Source: Acidiphilium iwatense (GTDB lineage: Bacteria > Pseudomonadota > Alphaproteobacteria > Acetobacterales > Acetobacteraceae). Taken from it: a DNA stretch of 64,000 nt. The notes beneath the pieces are model-generated. The model was not told where the DNA came from and searched no databases. It was given only the letters and a program-made list of their open reading frames with translations. The DNA lies in contig NZ_JAKGBZ010000010.1 in the NCBI RefSeq assembly GCF_021556475.1, positions 48,056 through 112,055 of the forward strand, written 5' to 3'. The position numbers and the translations under genes are program-made. Positions 8,942-16,793 of this stretch are shown here, piece after piece. The first letter of the stretch is position 1, and every line of letters begins with the position of its first letter.

Positions 8942-9145
8942 CTACCCCGCCTGAATCAGGGCAAATACGCGCAGCGCGGATGCCAAGGCCTGATCGGCGC
9001 CGCGCCCGGCATCGATCGAGGCGATCAGGTCCGGCAACGTCACGTCGCGGCGCTCGGCGATCGCCGCAAGGGCCGCCCAGAACGCGGGCTCCAGAGCGAT
9101 GCTGGTCCGATGACCCGAAAGCGAAATGCTGCGTTTTTCCAGCAC
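8942..9145 (-). CDS. Small ribbon-helix-helix domain protein
   Basis: About 67 residues resembling the RHH_4 family: a short strand RSISLSGHRTSIAL, then helices LEPAFWAALAAIAERRDVTLPDLIASID and a C-terminal SALRVFALIQ. RHH proteins of this size usually bind DNA as dimers; no target is known. I chose the GTG at 9145 because similarity begins at LEKRSI and because everything upstream (9148-9205) is a large hairpin. An ATG at 9214 would read through that hairpin and add 23 residues. It lies 58 bases before ilvD. Confidence 0.6.
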   Translation of the reverse strand: MLEKRSISLSGHRTSIALEPAFWAALAAIAERRDVTLPDLIASIDAGRGADQALASALRVFALIQAG

Positions 9146-9147
9146 TA

Positions 9148-9205
9148 GAGCAATATGGCATTTGATGGAATCGCGCAGCGATCCATCAAAGCCATGAAAT
9201 TGCTC
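9148..9205. repeat. Imperfect 58-bp inverted repeat upstream of the RHH gene
   Basis: GAGCAAT (9148-9154) pairs with ATTGCTC (9199-9205), and TTTGATGGA...ATCGC pairs with GCGAT...CCATCAAA closer to the centre, with a few small bulges. The outer bases match the ends of the palindromes at 6971 and 9218 (GAGCA/TGCTC). It lies directly upstream of the likely RHH start. Confidence 0.55.
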
Positions 9206-9217
9206 GCCAAACATGAG

Positions 9218-9252
9218 TAGAGCATGATGATACCTAAAATCATCATGCTCTA
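9218..9252. terminator. 14-bp perfect hairpin on the hpnN stop codon
   Basis: TAGAGCATGATGAT (9218-9231) and ATCATCATGCTCTA (9239-9252) pair exactly around a seven-base loop ACCTAAA. The right arm includes the TAG stop of hpnN (9250-9252, minus strand). It most likely terminates that gene. The TAGAGCATGATG core is a recurrent post-stop motif in alphaproteobacterial genomes. Confidence 0.6.
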
Positions 9253-11826
9253 TTCGCGGCGAGACAGGGAGTAGAGCAGGGCGGGCAGAAATACGAAGGT
9301 CGCAATCAGCACGGCGGCAAGGCTCAGCAAGAGCACATCCCCCATGCTCGCGGTGCCGCGGTCATGCGAGGCCGCGAGCGAGCCGAACGCGGTCCCGGTG
9401 GTCAGCGCCGAAAACAGCACGGCCCGCGCGGTGGCCGAGCCGAGCAGATGCTTCATCCCATCGCGCCAGTTCATCACGAAATAGACGTTGAACGACACGC
9501 CGACCCCGAGCAGCAGCGGCAGCGCGATGATATTGGCGTAGTTGAGCGACAATCCGGCAAGCTGGGCGAACAAGGCGGTCAGGAAGGCGGACAGCGCCAG
9601 GGTGATCACCACCAGCGCCGAATCCCGCGCCGAACGCAGCACGATCATCAGGATGATCGCGATGGCGACGGCGGCGAGCGAGGCCGCTTCGCGGAACGCG
9701 CCGAGAATGGTTTTCGCAGTGGCCACCGTCGTTGCCGCCGGCCCGGTGACCACCGGCACCACCCGATGCACAGCGTCGACGAATTTCCACAACCCCGGCG
9801 AGGTTTGCGCCGCCGCCGTCGGAATCACCTGTAGCCGCACCTGGCCGTCCGGCAGGAACCAGTCGCGTTTGACGTCCTGCGGCAGATTGCCGGCGGTGAT
9901 CCGCTGGGCGGACAGTGCGTCGTTCAGCCGTGCCAATTCACCGGGCAGATATTTGGTCAGCGCCGCGTTCATCGCCATCAGCACTGCATCCGGCGCGGAT
10001 TGGAGCTTGCCCAGCGCCTGGCCGATTCCGAGCAGCGGCGACTCCTTGGGCAGTTTGTCGGTCACCTTGGCGATTTCCGCCGCCGCCTTGGCAGCGGCGG
10101 TGCGCAGCCGGGCGGGCGTCAATGCCGGCGGCGGTTCGTCCAGCAGCGACGGGGCGAGAATCTGCTGTGTCTGCTGGATCATTCCGAGCTTCGCCTCCTG
10201 ATGCTCGGGAATGAAAGTGGCTCCCGAGATCACCTGCGACACTTCGGGCAGCTTGCCGAACCGCGCCGCGAGGTTTCGTGCCGCCGGCAGATCCTTCGCC
10301 AGTACATCGACATAGAACGGATTGGTCACCGATTTGCCGAGCAGCGTCTTCAATGTGCGCATCGCCTCGGTATTCGGGTTCTGGGTATCGAGCGGATTGG
10401 CGTCGAACCGCAGCGTGCCGACCGAGACGATCCCGGCGAGCGCCAGAATGGCGAACAGCGCAAGGACTGGCCGTCCGTGCCGTTTCAGCGCGGCGTCGCC
10501 CCAATCGCCGAGCGGGAATCCGATGCGCTCGGGCTCGCCGCGCGGCCGGGTCAGAGCGAGCAGCGCAGGCAGAAACGTGACGGTGCAGAAGAACGCGATG
10601 ATCATGCCGATACCGGCGATCAGCCCCAACTCGGCGACGCCGACGAAACTGGTCGGCACGAAGGCGAGAAAGCCGCAGGCGGTCGCGATCGAGGCCAGCG
10701 CGATCTGCATGCCGGCCTCCGCCGCCGCGCCGATCAGGGCGAGTGCGGGATCGTCGATCCGGCGCCGTACGTCGCGCATGCGCACGCAGAACTGAATCGC
10801 GAAATCTACCGCGAGCCCCACGAACAATATCGCGAACGCGACCGAAATCAGATTGAGCGTGCCGATCGCGATGCCCGCGAAACTGATGGTCAGTGCAAGG
10901 CCGGCGAGCAAAGTCGCCAGGATCGGCAGGATCATCCGCCAGGACCGCACCGCGAGCAGCAGCCACAGGGTGATCAGTACGACGCTGACCACCAGCCCGA
11001 GCACCATGCCCTGCTTGAGGCTCGCGAATTGCTCGTCCGAAAGCGGGATCTGGCCGGTATAGCTCACCGAGGCGTCGCCGGATTTCACTTCGGGCAGCGA
11101 TGCCGCGATTCGCCGCAGCGCCGCGGTCGCGGCACCGCCCGGCTCCAGGCTGCCATGGTCGAGCACCGGATGGATCAGCACGAAGCGCACATCGCCCTGT
11201 TCCTTGGTGACGCCCGGCGTGATCAGCGACTGCCACGACAATGGCCTTGGATGGCCGGCGGCCGCGGCATCGAGTGCCGCTTCGAAGCTCTTGAGCTGGT
11301 CGGTATAGGGGGTCAGGTTCGCCTGTCCGGCGCCGACCCCCACCGCCATCAGATCCAGCGCCTTGAACAGCCCGGCCGCCGATGGATCGGCCGAAAGCTG
11401 GCCAAGAAACGGCTGCGCCGAAACGATGGCGTTGAGCAGGCCGGCCAGTTGCGCCTGCGGCAGGAGCAGCAATCCGTCCCGCCGGTAGAACCGTCCGGTG
11501 CCGGGGCGCTTGACATCCTTGAAATGCACATTGTCCGCCGCCACGCGTTCGGCCAGCACTTTCGCGGTCGCCGCGGCGCCTTCCGGGGTGCGGTCGCGCA
11601 CCACCGCGACGATCAGGTTGCCGAATTGCGGAAACGCTTTGTCGAACTTGATCTGTTCCTGCCGCCAGGGCAGGGAACTCGCGAACAGATGATCGGTATT
11701 GGTGTCGATGCCGAGATGTGCGGCGGCATAGGCGAGCCCCAGTCCGATCGCCACGAGATAGGCGACGATCACCGCCATCGCGTTGCGGCGGCTCCGCGCC
11801 ACCATCGTCATGATCAATCTGCGCAT
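9250..11826 (-). CDS. hpnN: Hopanoid-associated RND transporter HpnN
   Basis: An 858-residue MMPL/RND protein. HpnN moves hopanoids from the inner to the outer membrane. The N-terminus has a helix followed by AAAHLGIDTNTDHLFASSLPWRQ, the HpnN-type entry to the first periplasmic domain. A helix block with sterol-sensing-like character (ISFAGIAIGTLNLISVAFAILFVGLAVDFAIQFCVR, split by short turns) follows. A second periplasmic domain and a second helix block (NIIALPLLLGVGVSFNVYFVMNW) end the protein. The reading frame continues upstream into a palindrome; the ATG at 11826 (MRRLIMTMVARSRR) is used, with ATG 11811 as alternative. No other hpn genes are in the window. Confidence 0.85.
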   Translation of the reverse strand: MRRLIMTMVARSRRNAMAVIVAYLVAIGLGLAYAAAHLGIDTNTDHLFASSLPWRQEQIKFDKAFPQFGNLIVAVVRDRTPEGAAATAKVLAERVAADNVHFKDVKRPGTGRFYRRDGLLLLPQAQLAGLLNAIVSAQPFLGQLSADPSAAGLFKALDLMAVGVGAGQANLTPYTDQLKSFEAALDAAAAGHPRPLSWQSLITPGVTKEQGDVRFVLIHPVLDHGSLEPGGAATAALRRIAASLPEVKSGDASVSYTGQIPLSDEQFASLKQGMVLGLVVSVVLITLWLLLAVRSWRMILPILATLLAGLALTISFAGIAIGTLNLISVAFAILFVGLAVDFAIQFCVRMRDVRRRIDDPALALIGAAAEAGMQIALASIATACGFLAFVPTSFVGVAELGLIAGIGMIIAFFCTVTFLPALLALTRPRGEPERIGFPLGDWGDAALKRHGRPVLALFAILALAGIVSVGTLRFDANPLDTQNPNTEAMRTLKTLLGKSVTNPFYVDVLAKDLPAARNLAARFGKLPEVSQVISGATFIPEHQEAKLGMIQQTQQILAPSLLDEPPPALTPARLRTAAAKAAAEIAKVTDKLPKESPLLGIGQALGKLQSAPDAVLMAMNAALTKYLPGELARLNDALSAQRITAGNLPQDVKRDWFLPDGQVRLQVIPTAAAQTSPGLWKFVDAVHRVVPVVTGPAATTVATAKTILGAFREAASLAAVAIAIILMIVLRSARDSALVVITLALSAFLTALFAQLAGLSLNYANIIALPLLLGVGVSFNVYFVMNWRDGMKHLLGSATARAVLFSALTTGTAFGSLAASHDRGTASMGDVLLLSLAAVLIATFVFLPALLYSLSRRE

Positions 11827-11934
11827 TGACCCATCCGTGAGCGTTTCGGCGAACACATAGACCGGATTTGTCGATCTGAAACCGCCGCCCCGCGATACCG
11901 GCTCCGCGGCCGCGAATTTAAGCCGTGACCGGCC

Positions 11935-11983
11935 TAGGGTGTGTACCCAGCGCGGCTCACACCGCCATTGGGTACACACCCTA
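11935..11983. repeat. TA-flanked 45-bp palindrome sharing IS termini
   Basis: TAGGGTGTGTACCCA (11935-11949) is exactly complementary to TGGGTACACACCCTA (11969-11983), loop 19 bases. If TA is a target duplication, the element is 45 bp with GGGTGTGT ends, the same eight bases that end the IS5-type element at 63880. It lies between hpnN and the TAXI gene, so a terminator role is also possible. Confidence 0.6.
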
Positions 11984-12001
11984 ATCCGATCGCGGTCCGA
12001 T

Positions 12002-13015
12002 TTAACTTTGAATCAGACGCGCCGGCGCCGCAAGCCCATGACGCCGCAGTGCGGCCGCGGCACCCGGATGGATCTCGACCGGGATATCGCCTTCGATCCA
12101 TGAGCCATGGAACAGCGTGGCACCCGGCAGGTCGCGGATCAGCGCGGCACGATGGGCAAGCGCCGCATCGGTCAGCCGCCCGGCCAGCATATCCGGCAGA
12201 TCGGCCCGGCAGATCGCGATCGCGCCGGAGCCGATCGTCGCAACCGGAGCGCTTTGGTCGGGCAGGCTCGTGGCCGGAATCACCGCCGCCGCCAGTCCCG
12301 GTACGATTCGGCCTATCGCGGCCTGCTCTGCTCTGGTGAACCCGATCATGGTGAAGCCGCCTCGCTTCGCCGCCGCGCGGATCGCCGGCAGGGGCGTCAC
12401 CCCGAAGAATGCGCAGGCATCGAGCCGCTTTTCGCGCAGCAGATCGGTCTGTTCGGCATAGAGTCCGGTGATCGCGAGGCGCGGTGAAATCCCCGCGGCG
12501 GCGAGCATGGCGGGAATCAGAACCGATCCGGCGCCGCCAGCAGGGCCGATGCCAATACGCGCGCCGGTGAGATCGCCAAGGTGCCGGACCTTGCCGTCGA
12601 GCGGCGCAAAAATCTGCAATGTCGTCTCGAAGATGGGAAACAGGGCGCGAAATCCGCGCAACGGCACATTTCCGGTCCATGCCGCGTGGCCGCTCCAGGC
12701 CTGGGCCGCGACCGCGAGCGTGGTCATGCCGAGCTGTGCCGCGTTCTGTTCGGCTAAAAGGATATTCGCGGCACTGCCGCCGGATGCGTGGTAGGATACG
12801 GCAATCCGCGTGCCTTTCTGCGCCGCCATTCCCCAGGCCGGACCGAACAAGGCGAAACCGCCGCCGGGCTCGCCGGTCGCCATGGTCAGCGCCGCCGGCA
12901 TCAGGGGCAAGGCCGGATTTGCCCGCGCAACGCCGATCGTGGCGCCGCCCGCGATCAATCCAAGCGCCGACCGCCGGCCAATGAAGTCGCGGCGCGCTCG
13001 TGCTCCCAGCGCCAT
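12002..13015 (-). CDS. TAXI-family TRAP transporter solute-binding protein
   Basis: Secreted receptor of 337 residues. A Tat-like signal (RRDFIGRRSALGLIAGGA) is followed by LTMATGEPGGGFALFGPAWG, the TAXI ligand-loop pattern, and a central ARIGIGPAGGAGSVLIPAML. TAXI receptors feed TRAP transporters with a fused DctQM subunit, but no such subunit is nearby, so this is either an orphan receptor or its permease lies elsewhere. The ATG at 13015 follows GAAGGGAAG. It is the last gene of a minus-strand run starting with the capD-like gene. Confidence 0.78.
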   Translation of the reverse strand: MALGARARRDFIGRRSALGLIAGGATIGVARANPALPLMPAALTMATGEPGGGFALFGPAWGMAAQKGTRIAVSYHASGGSAANILLAEQNAAQLGMTTLAVAAQAWSGHAAWTGNVPLRGFRALFPIFETTLQIFAPLDGKVRHLGDLTGARIGIGPAGGAGSVLIPAMLAAAGISPRLAITGLYAEQTDLLREKRLDACAFFGVTPLPAIRAAAKRGGFTMIGFTRAEQAAIGRIVPGLAAAVIPATSLPDQSAPVATIGSGAIAICRADLPDMLAGRLTDAALAHRAALIRDLPGATLFHGSWIEGDIPVEIHPGAAAALRRHGLAAPARLIQS

Positions 13016-13062
13016 GGTTGCTTCCCTTCGGTTCCCGGTGATTTTTTCCGCCTCTATTGGGG

Positions 13063-14667
13063 CTAAATCAGGGCAATTCGATTCGCTCCAGGCCCGATCA
13101 GATCGAGCGCCTGGCGGGCGGCGCGCAAGGCATGGCGTCCCTTCATCGGTGCCGCGACGAACCGGTTCAGGGCGGCGGTCAGGGTATGCGCTTGCGCGGG
13201 CAGGATCGTGGCCATCGCGTCGGCCGCGCACAGGGTTTTGACGACGTGCGCCGAAATGATGAAGCGGTCCCGGCCATGGTCGAACACCGCCCGGTACTGC
13301 CGGTCCAGGCTGGCGCGGTCATCGTCCTGACCATGGGCCGAGGCATCGGCGGCCGCATCGACAAATCCGGCGTTGCGGCCGATGAAGCAGGCCAACTGCA
13401 ACAATATCGACGGCCACAGCGCGGGCGTTTCGCCGGCGACCCGCCATCCCGCCTCGGCGAAGGTGATCGCGTGGGTGAAGTCGAGCCAGTTGACGGATTG
13501 CGCCGGCGCCACGTCGGTGCGGTCGAACAACGATGCATTCGCGTGCAGCATCATCCAGGCCGCCTCGCCGACCAGCGCCTCGAAAATTTGCTCCGGCGGG
13601 TGGCGCGCGCCCCAGCCGGCGACGATCGGCAGGACCCGGCGAACCGATTTGCCGCGCAGGGACGCGCCAGCCAGCGCCGGCGTGTCGGTCCGGGCGCGGC
13701 CCCAGGCGTCCAGCACGGTCTGGTAGGTGGCGAACTCCGGCAACAGATCTTCGCGGGTCGCGCGGATCAGGCTGCGAACCAGCAGCGCCAGCAAGGGCGC
13801 CGCGCCGCCGGGCCCCAGGGTGTCGATCAGATCGACCGTCTTGATCGTGTAGATGAGGGAATGGCCGAAATCGGCGTAGTGGTTCAGGGCGGCGCGCGCG
13901 AGGATCGGGCGCAGATCATCCGCGGCCAATCCGGCGCGGGGCGCGGCGCGGATCAGATGGATCGCGGCGGCTTCGTTCTCCGTCTCGATCGCGTCGAGAA
14001 ACGCGGCCGGGTTCCAGGATCGGCTTTTGGGGTCCGCGTCGTCCGCAAACGGGTGCAAACCCTGCCCGAAGGCGTCGTCCGCGATGTGGCCGAGGATTTC
14101 ACCCAGGGCGACGAGCCGTTCCGCCGGCGTCGTTTCCGGCCGCGCGGCAAGGGCGAGCCAGTCGGGGGTGACGGCGATGGCGTGAGTGGTTCCGTCTTCG
14201 AGACGCTCGTGTGCCCAGGCGACGGCATGGCGGACCAGATCGAGATGGTCTCCGCCGGCCGCGAGATAGCGGGCGGCTTCCCGGAGAATGCGTCCCTGCC
14301 GGCGGGTGCGCAGGGCGGTTTCGAGATCGTCCAGAATCCGTCTCCGGCTCGCGTTCCGATCGGGCGGCGTCAAATCGATCTGGACCTGTCCGTCCCGAAC
14401 GCGCACCGGGTAATGCCGCAAACGGTCCTCGCCGACCAGCGTCCGGCCCGAGGCGAGATCGAATTTCCAGTGGTGCCAATGGCAGGTCAGCGTGCAGCCG
14501 TCGAGCGCGCCTTCGGCGAGCGGGTAGCCCTCGTGCGGACAGCGGTTATCGACCGCGAAGATCGCGCCGTCCGCTGCGATCAGCAGGATTTGGCCGCCGT
14601 CATGCCTGACGATTGTTTTGCCGCTCCGATCGAGCCGTTCGAGCGTGATCGCGTCGAGCCATTGCAT
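13063..14667 (-). CDS. Rieske [2Fe-2S] protein with large helical C-terminal domain
   Basis: The 534-residue protein begins with a Rieske ferredoxin domain (about residues 1-95). The ligands are Cys43 and His45 in CPHEGYPL and Cys62 and His65 in CHWHHW. The remaining 430 residues are helical and lack the mononuclear-iron motif of ring-hydroxylating oxygenases. It contains HYADFGHSLIYTIKT and WLDFTHAITFAEAGW, histidine-rich helices that remind me of questin-oxidase-like proteins; this is tentative. It is 27 bases downstream of the iminopeptidase gene and 47 upstream of the TAXI gene. Function is unknown; a redox enzyme is likely. Confidence 0.7.
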   Translation of the reverse strand: MQWLDAITLERLDRSGKTIVRHDGGQILLIAADGAIFAVDNRCPHEGYPLAEGALDGCTLTCHWHHWKFDLASGRTLVGEDRLRHYPVRVRDGQVQIDLTPPDRNASRRRILDDLETALRTRRQGRILREAARYLAAGGDHLDLVRHAVAWAHERLEDGTTHAIAVTPDWLALAARPETTPAERLVALGEILGHIADDAFGQGLHPFADDADPKSRSWNPAAFLDAIETENEAAAIHLIRAAPRAGLAADDLRPILARAALNHYADFGHSLIYTIKTVDLIDTLGPGGAAPLLALLVRSLIRATREDLLPEFATYQTVLDAWGRARTDTPALAGASLRGKSVRRVLPIVAGWGARHPPEQIFEALVGEAAWMMLHANASLFDRTDVAPAQSVNWLDFTHAITFAEAGWRVAGETPALWPSILLQLACFIGRNAGFVDAAADASAHGQDDDRASLDRQYRAVFDHGRDRFIISAHVVKTLCAADAMATILPAQAHTLTAALNRFVAAPMKGRHALRAARQALDLIGPGANRIALI

Positions 14668-14694
14668 CGTGTTCTCCCGAGTGCTTCTTCCAGG

Positions 14695-15645
14695 CTAGAG
14701 CAAGATGTGCGCGCGCTGCAATCCGGCAATCAGGGCGGCGCGGATGCCGGGTTCGAGCGCCGAATGGCCGGCATCCGGCACGATGGTCAGCCTGGCGGCC
14801 GGCCAGGCGGCGGCGAGATCGAAGGCGGTTCGCGGCGGGCAGATCATGTCGTAGCGGCCCTGGACGATTTCGGCCGGCACCCGCTTCAGCGGCTCCATAT
14901 GTGCGAGCAGCCCGCCTTCTGGCAGAAACAGGCCATGCACGAAATAATGCGCCTCGATCCGCGCCAGCCCGATCGCGGTGCGGTCTTGCGCGAAGGCCGC
15001 CACGGTCTCGAAGCTCGGCAGCAAAGTCGAGCACGAGCCTTCATAGACCGACCATGCGCGCGCCGCCGGGATGTGGATGTCCGGGTTCGGATCGCGCAAC
15101 CGCTTCAGATAGCCGGCCAGGAGATCGCGGCGCTCGGCTTCGGGCAGGAAATTGACCAGCGCCGCATGAGCGTCGGGGAAAAACTGGGCGAGTCCGCGCA
15201 GGAACCAGTCCACTTCGCCGGGACGGCCGAGAAAAATGCCGCGCAACACCATCCCGGCCACCCGCTCGGGATATGTCTGACCATAGGCCAGCGCAAGCGT
15301 GGACCCCCAGGAGCCGCCGAACAGGATGAACCGCTCGATGCCGAGAAATCCGCGTAGCGTCTCGATGTCGTGCACCAGATGCGCTGTGGTATTCGCCGCC
15401 AGCCCGCCGAGCGGGGTGGACCGCCCGGCGCCGCGCTGATCGAAAATCACCACGCGCCAGATCGCGGGATCGAAGAACCGCCGATGCACCGCGCCTGCCC
15501 CGGCGCCCGGCCCGCCATGCAGGAACAGCACTGGCTTGCCGCGCGGGTTGCCGACCTGCTCCCAATAGATCACATGCCCATCGCCGACCGGCAGATAGCC
15601 GCTCTCGTACGGGCCGATTTCCGGGAACAGGTCGCCGCGCGGCAT
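14695..15645 (-). CDS. pip: Proline iminopeptidase
   Basis: Alpha/beta hydrolase of family S33 that removes N-terminal proline from peptides. It has 316 residues, with the oxyanion-hole HGGPGAGAG near residue 43, DQRGAGRST (69-77), nucleophile Ser112 in GGSWGST, and the C-terminal His in PDAGHSALEPG. The start MPRGDLFPEIGPYESGYL is typical. It begins two bases after the DegT gene's stop, so it is in the same transcript. Peptide-derived proline could feed putA 3 kb away, but nothing links their regulation. Confidence 0.92.
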   Translation of the reverse strand: MPRGDLFPEIGPYESGYLPVGDGHVIYWEQVGNPRGKPVLFLHGGPGAGAGAVHRRFFDPAIWRVVIFDQRGAGRSTPLGGLAANTTAHLVHDIETLRGFLGIERFILFGGSWGSTLALAYGQTYPERVAGMVLRGIFLGRPGEVDWFLRGLAQFFPDAHAALVNFLPEAERRDLLAGYLKRLRDPNPDIHIPAARAWSVYEGSCSTLLPSFETVAAFAQDRTAIGLARIEAHYFVHGLFLPEGGLLAHMEPLKRVPAEIVQGRYDMICPPRTAFDLAAAWPAARLTIVPDAGHSALEPGIRAALIAGLQRAHILL

Positions 15646-15647
15646 GG

Positions 15648-16784
15648 TCAGACGGGCCCGAACGCGGCGATCACCCGTGCCACCTGATCGTTGTCGAGAT
15701 CGGGATGGATCGGCAGGGCGAGAATGCGCGTCGCCACATCCTCCGCTACTGGCAGCACCGCGCCGTCATGCGCGGCCGCATAGGCCGGCTGATGGTGCAA
15801 CGGTTTCGGGTAATAGATCGCGGTGGGCACGCCCTCGGCACGCAGCCGAGCCTGCGTTGCGTCGCGCTCGGCTGCGTTCTCGAACAGCACGGCGTAGATC
15901 GCCCAGGCACCGGCGCTGTCAGCCACCCGCGCCGGGATTGTCGCATAATCGCCAAGGCCGGCATCATAGGCGCGGGCGATCGCCTCGCGCCGCGCCAGTT
16001 CGGCTTCGAACACATCGAGCTTGGCGAGCAGAACCGCCGCCTGCAACGTATCCAGCCGTCCGTTCATGCCGATGCGTTGAACATCATAGCGGCTCGCGCC
16101 TTCGCCATGGGTGCGCAGGGACCGATATAGCGCGGCACGCTCCGCATCCTCGGTGAACAATGCGCCGCCATCGCCATAGGCGCCGAGCGGTTTCGATGGG
16201 AAGAAGCTGGTCGCCGTCGCATGCGCTTCATGCCCGAGCCGCGTGCCATGCAGCGACGCGCCGAACGCCTGCGCGCAATCGTCCAGTGTGAACAACCCAT
16301 GACGCTCGGCGATCGCGCGCAATTCGGGCCACGGCGCGGGCTGGCCGAACAGATCGACGCCGATCACCGCGCGCGGCCGCAGTTTTCCGCCGCGTGCGGT
16401 CTCGGCGATCCGCGCCTCCAGATGCGCCGGATCGATCTGGAATGTCGCCGGGTTGATATCGACGAACACCGGCGTCGCCCCCAGCAGCAGCGGCACCTCG
16501 GCGGTCGCGGTATAGGTGAAACCCGGCAGAAATACCGCATCGCCCGGCCCGACCCCCTCGGCCATCAGCGCGATCTGCAACGCATCGGTCCCCGAACTCA
16601 CGGTCACGCAATGGGCGGCGCGGCAGAACGCGGCGAGCCGGGCTTCCAGCTCCGCCACCTCGGGGCCGAGAATGAACTGGCCATGCGCCAGCACCGCATC
16701 GATCCGGGCGCGCAGCGACGGCCCCAGCCGCGCCTGCTGCGCCTTCAGGTCGAGAAAAGGAATCGGGTTTGCTGAGACATCCAT
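15648..16784 (-). CDS. DegT/DnrJ/EryC1/StrS-family sugar aminotransferase
   Basis: PLP-dependent aminotransferase of 378 residues that aminates keto sugar nucleotides. The cofactor lysine is Lys198 in FFPSKPLGAYGDGG, the pyridine-binding Asp is in TLDDCAQAFGA, and the phosphate-binding region is SSGTDAL (63-69). Overall it resembles the WbpE/WlbC type acting on UDP-sugars. It lies nine bases after the capD-like epimerase gene, which fits a shared role in making an amino sugar for a surface polysaccharide or glycan. Confidence 0.88.
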   Translation of the reverse strand: MDVSANPIPFLDLKAQQARLGPSLRARIDAVLAHGQFILGPEVAELEARLAAFCRAAHCVTVSSGTDALQIALMAEGVGPGDAVFLPGFTYTATAEVPLLLGATPVFVDINPATFQIDPAHLEARIAETARGGKLRPRAVIGVDLFGQPAPWPELRAIAERHGLFTLDDCAQAFGASLHGTRLGHEAHATATSFFPSKPLGAYGDGGALFTEDAERAALYRSLRTHGEGASRYDVQRIGMNGRLDTLQAAVLLAKLDVFEAELARREAIARAYDAGLGDYATIPARVADSAGAWAIYAVLFENAAERDATQARLRAEGVPTAIYYPKPLHHQPAYAAAHDGAVLPVAEDVATRILALPIHPDLDNDQVARVIAAFGPV

Positions 16785-16793
16785 GGATGCGAC

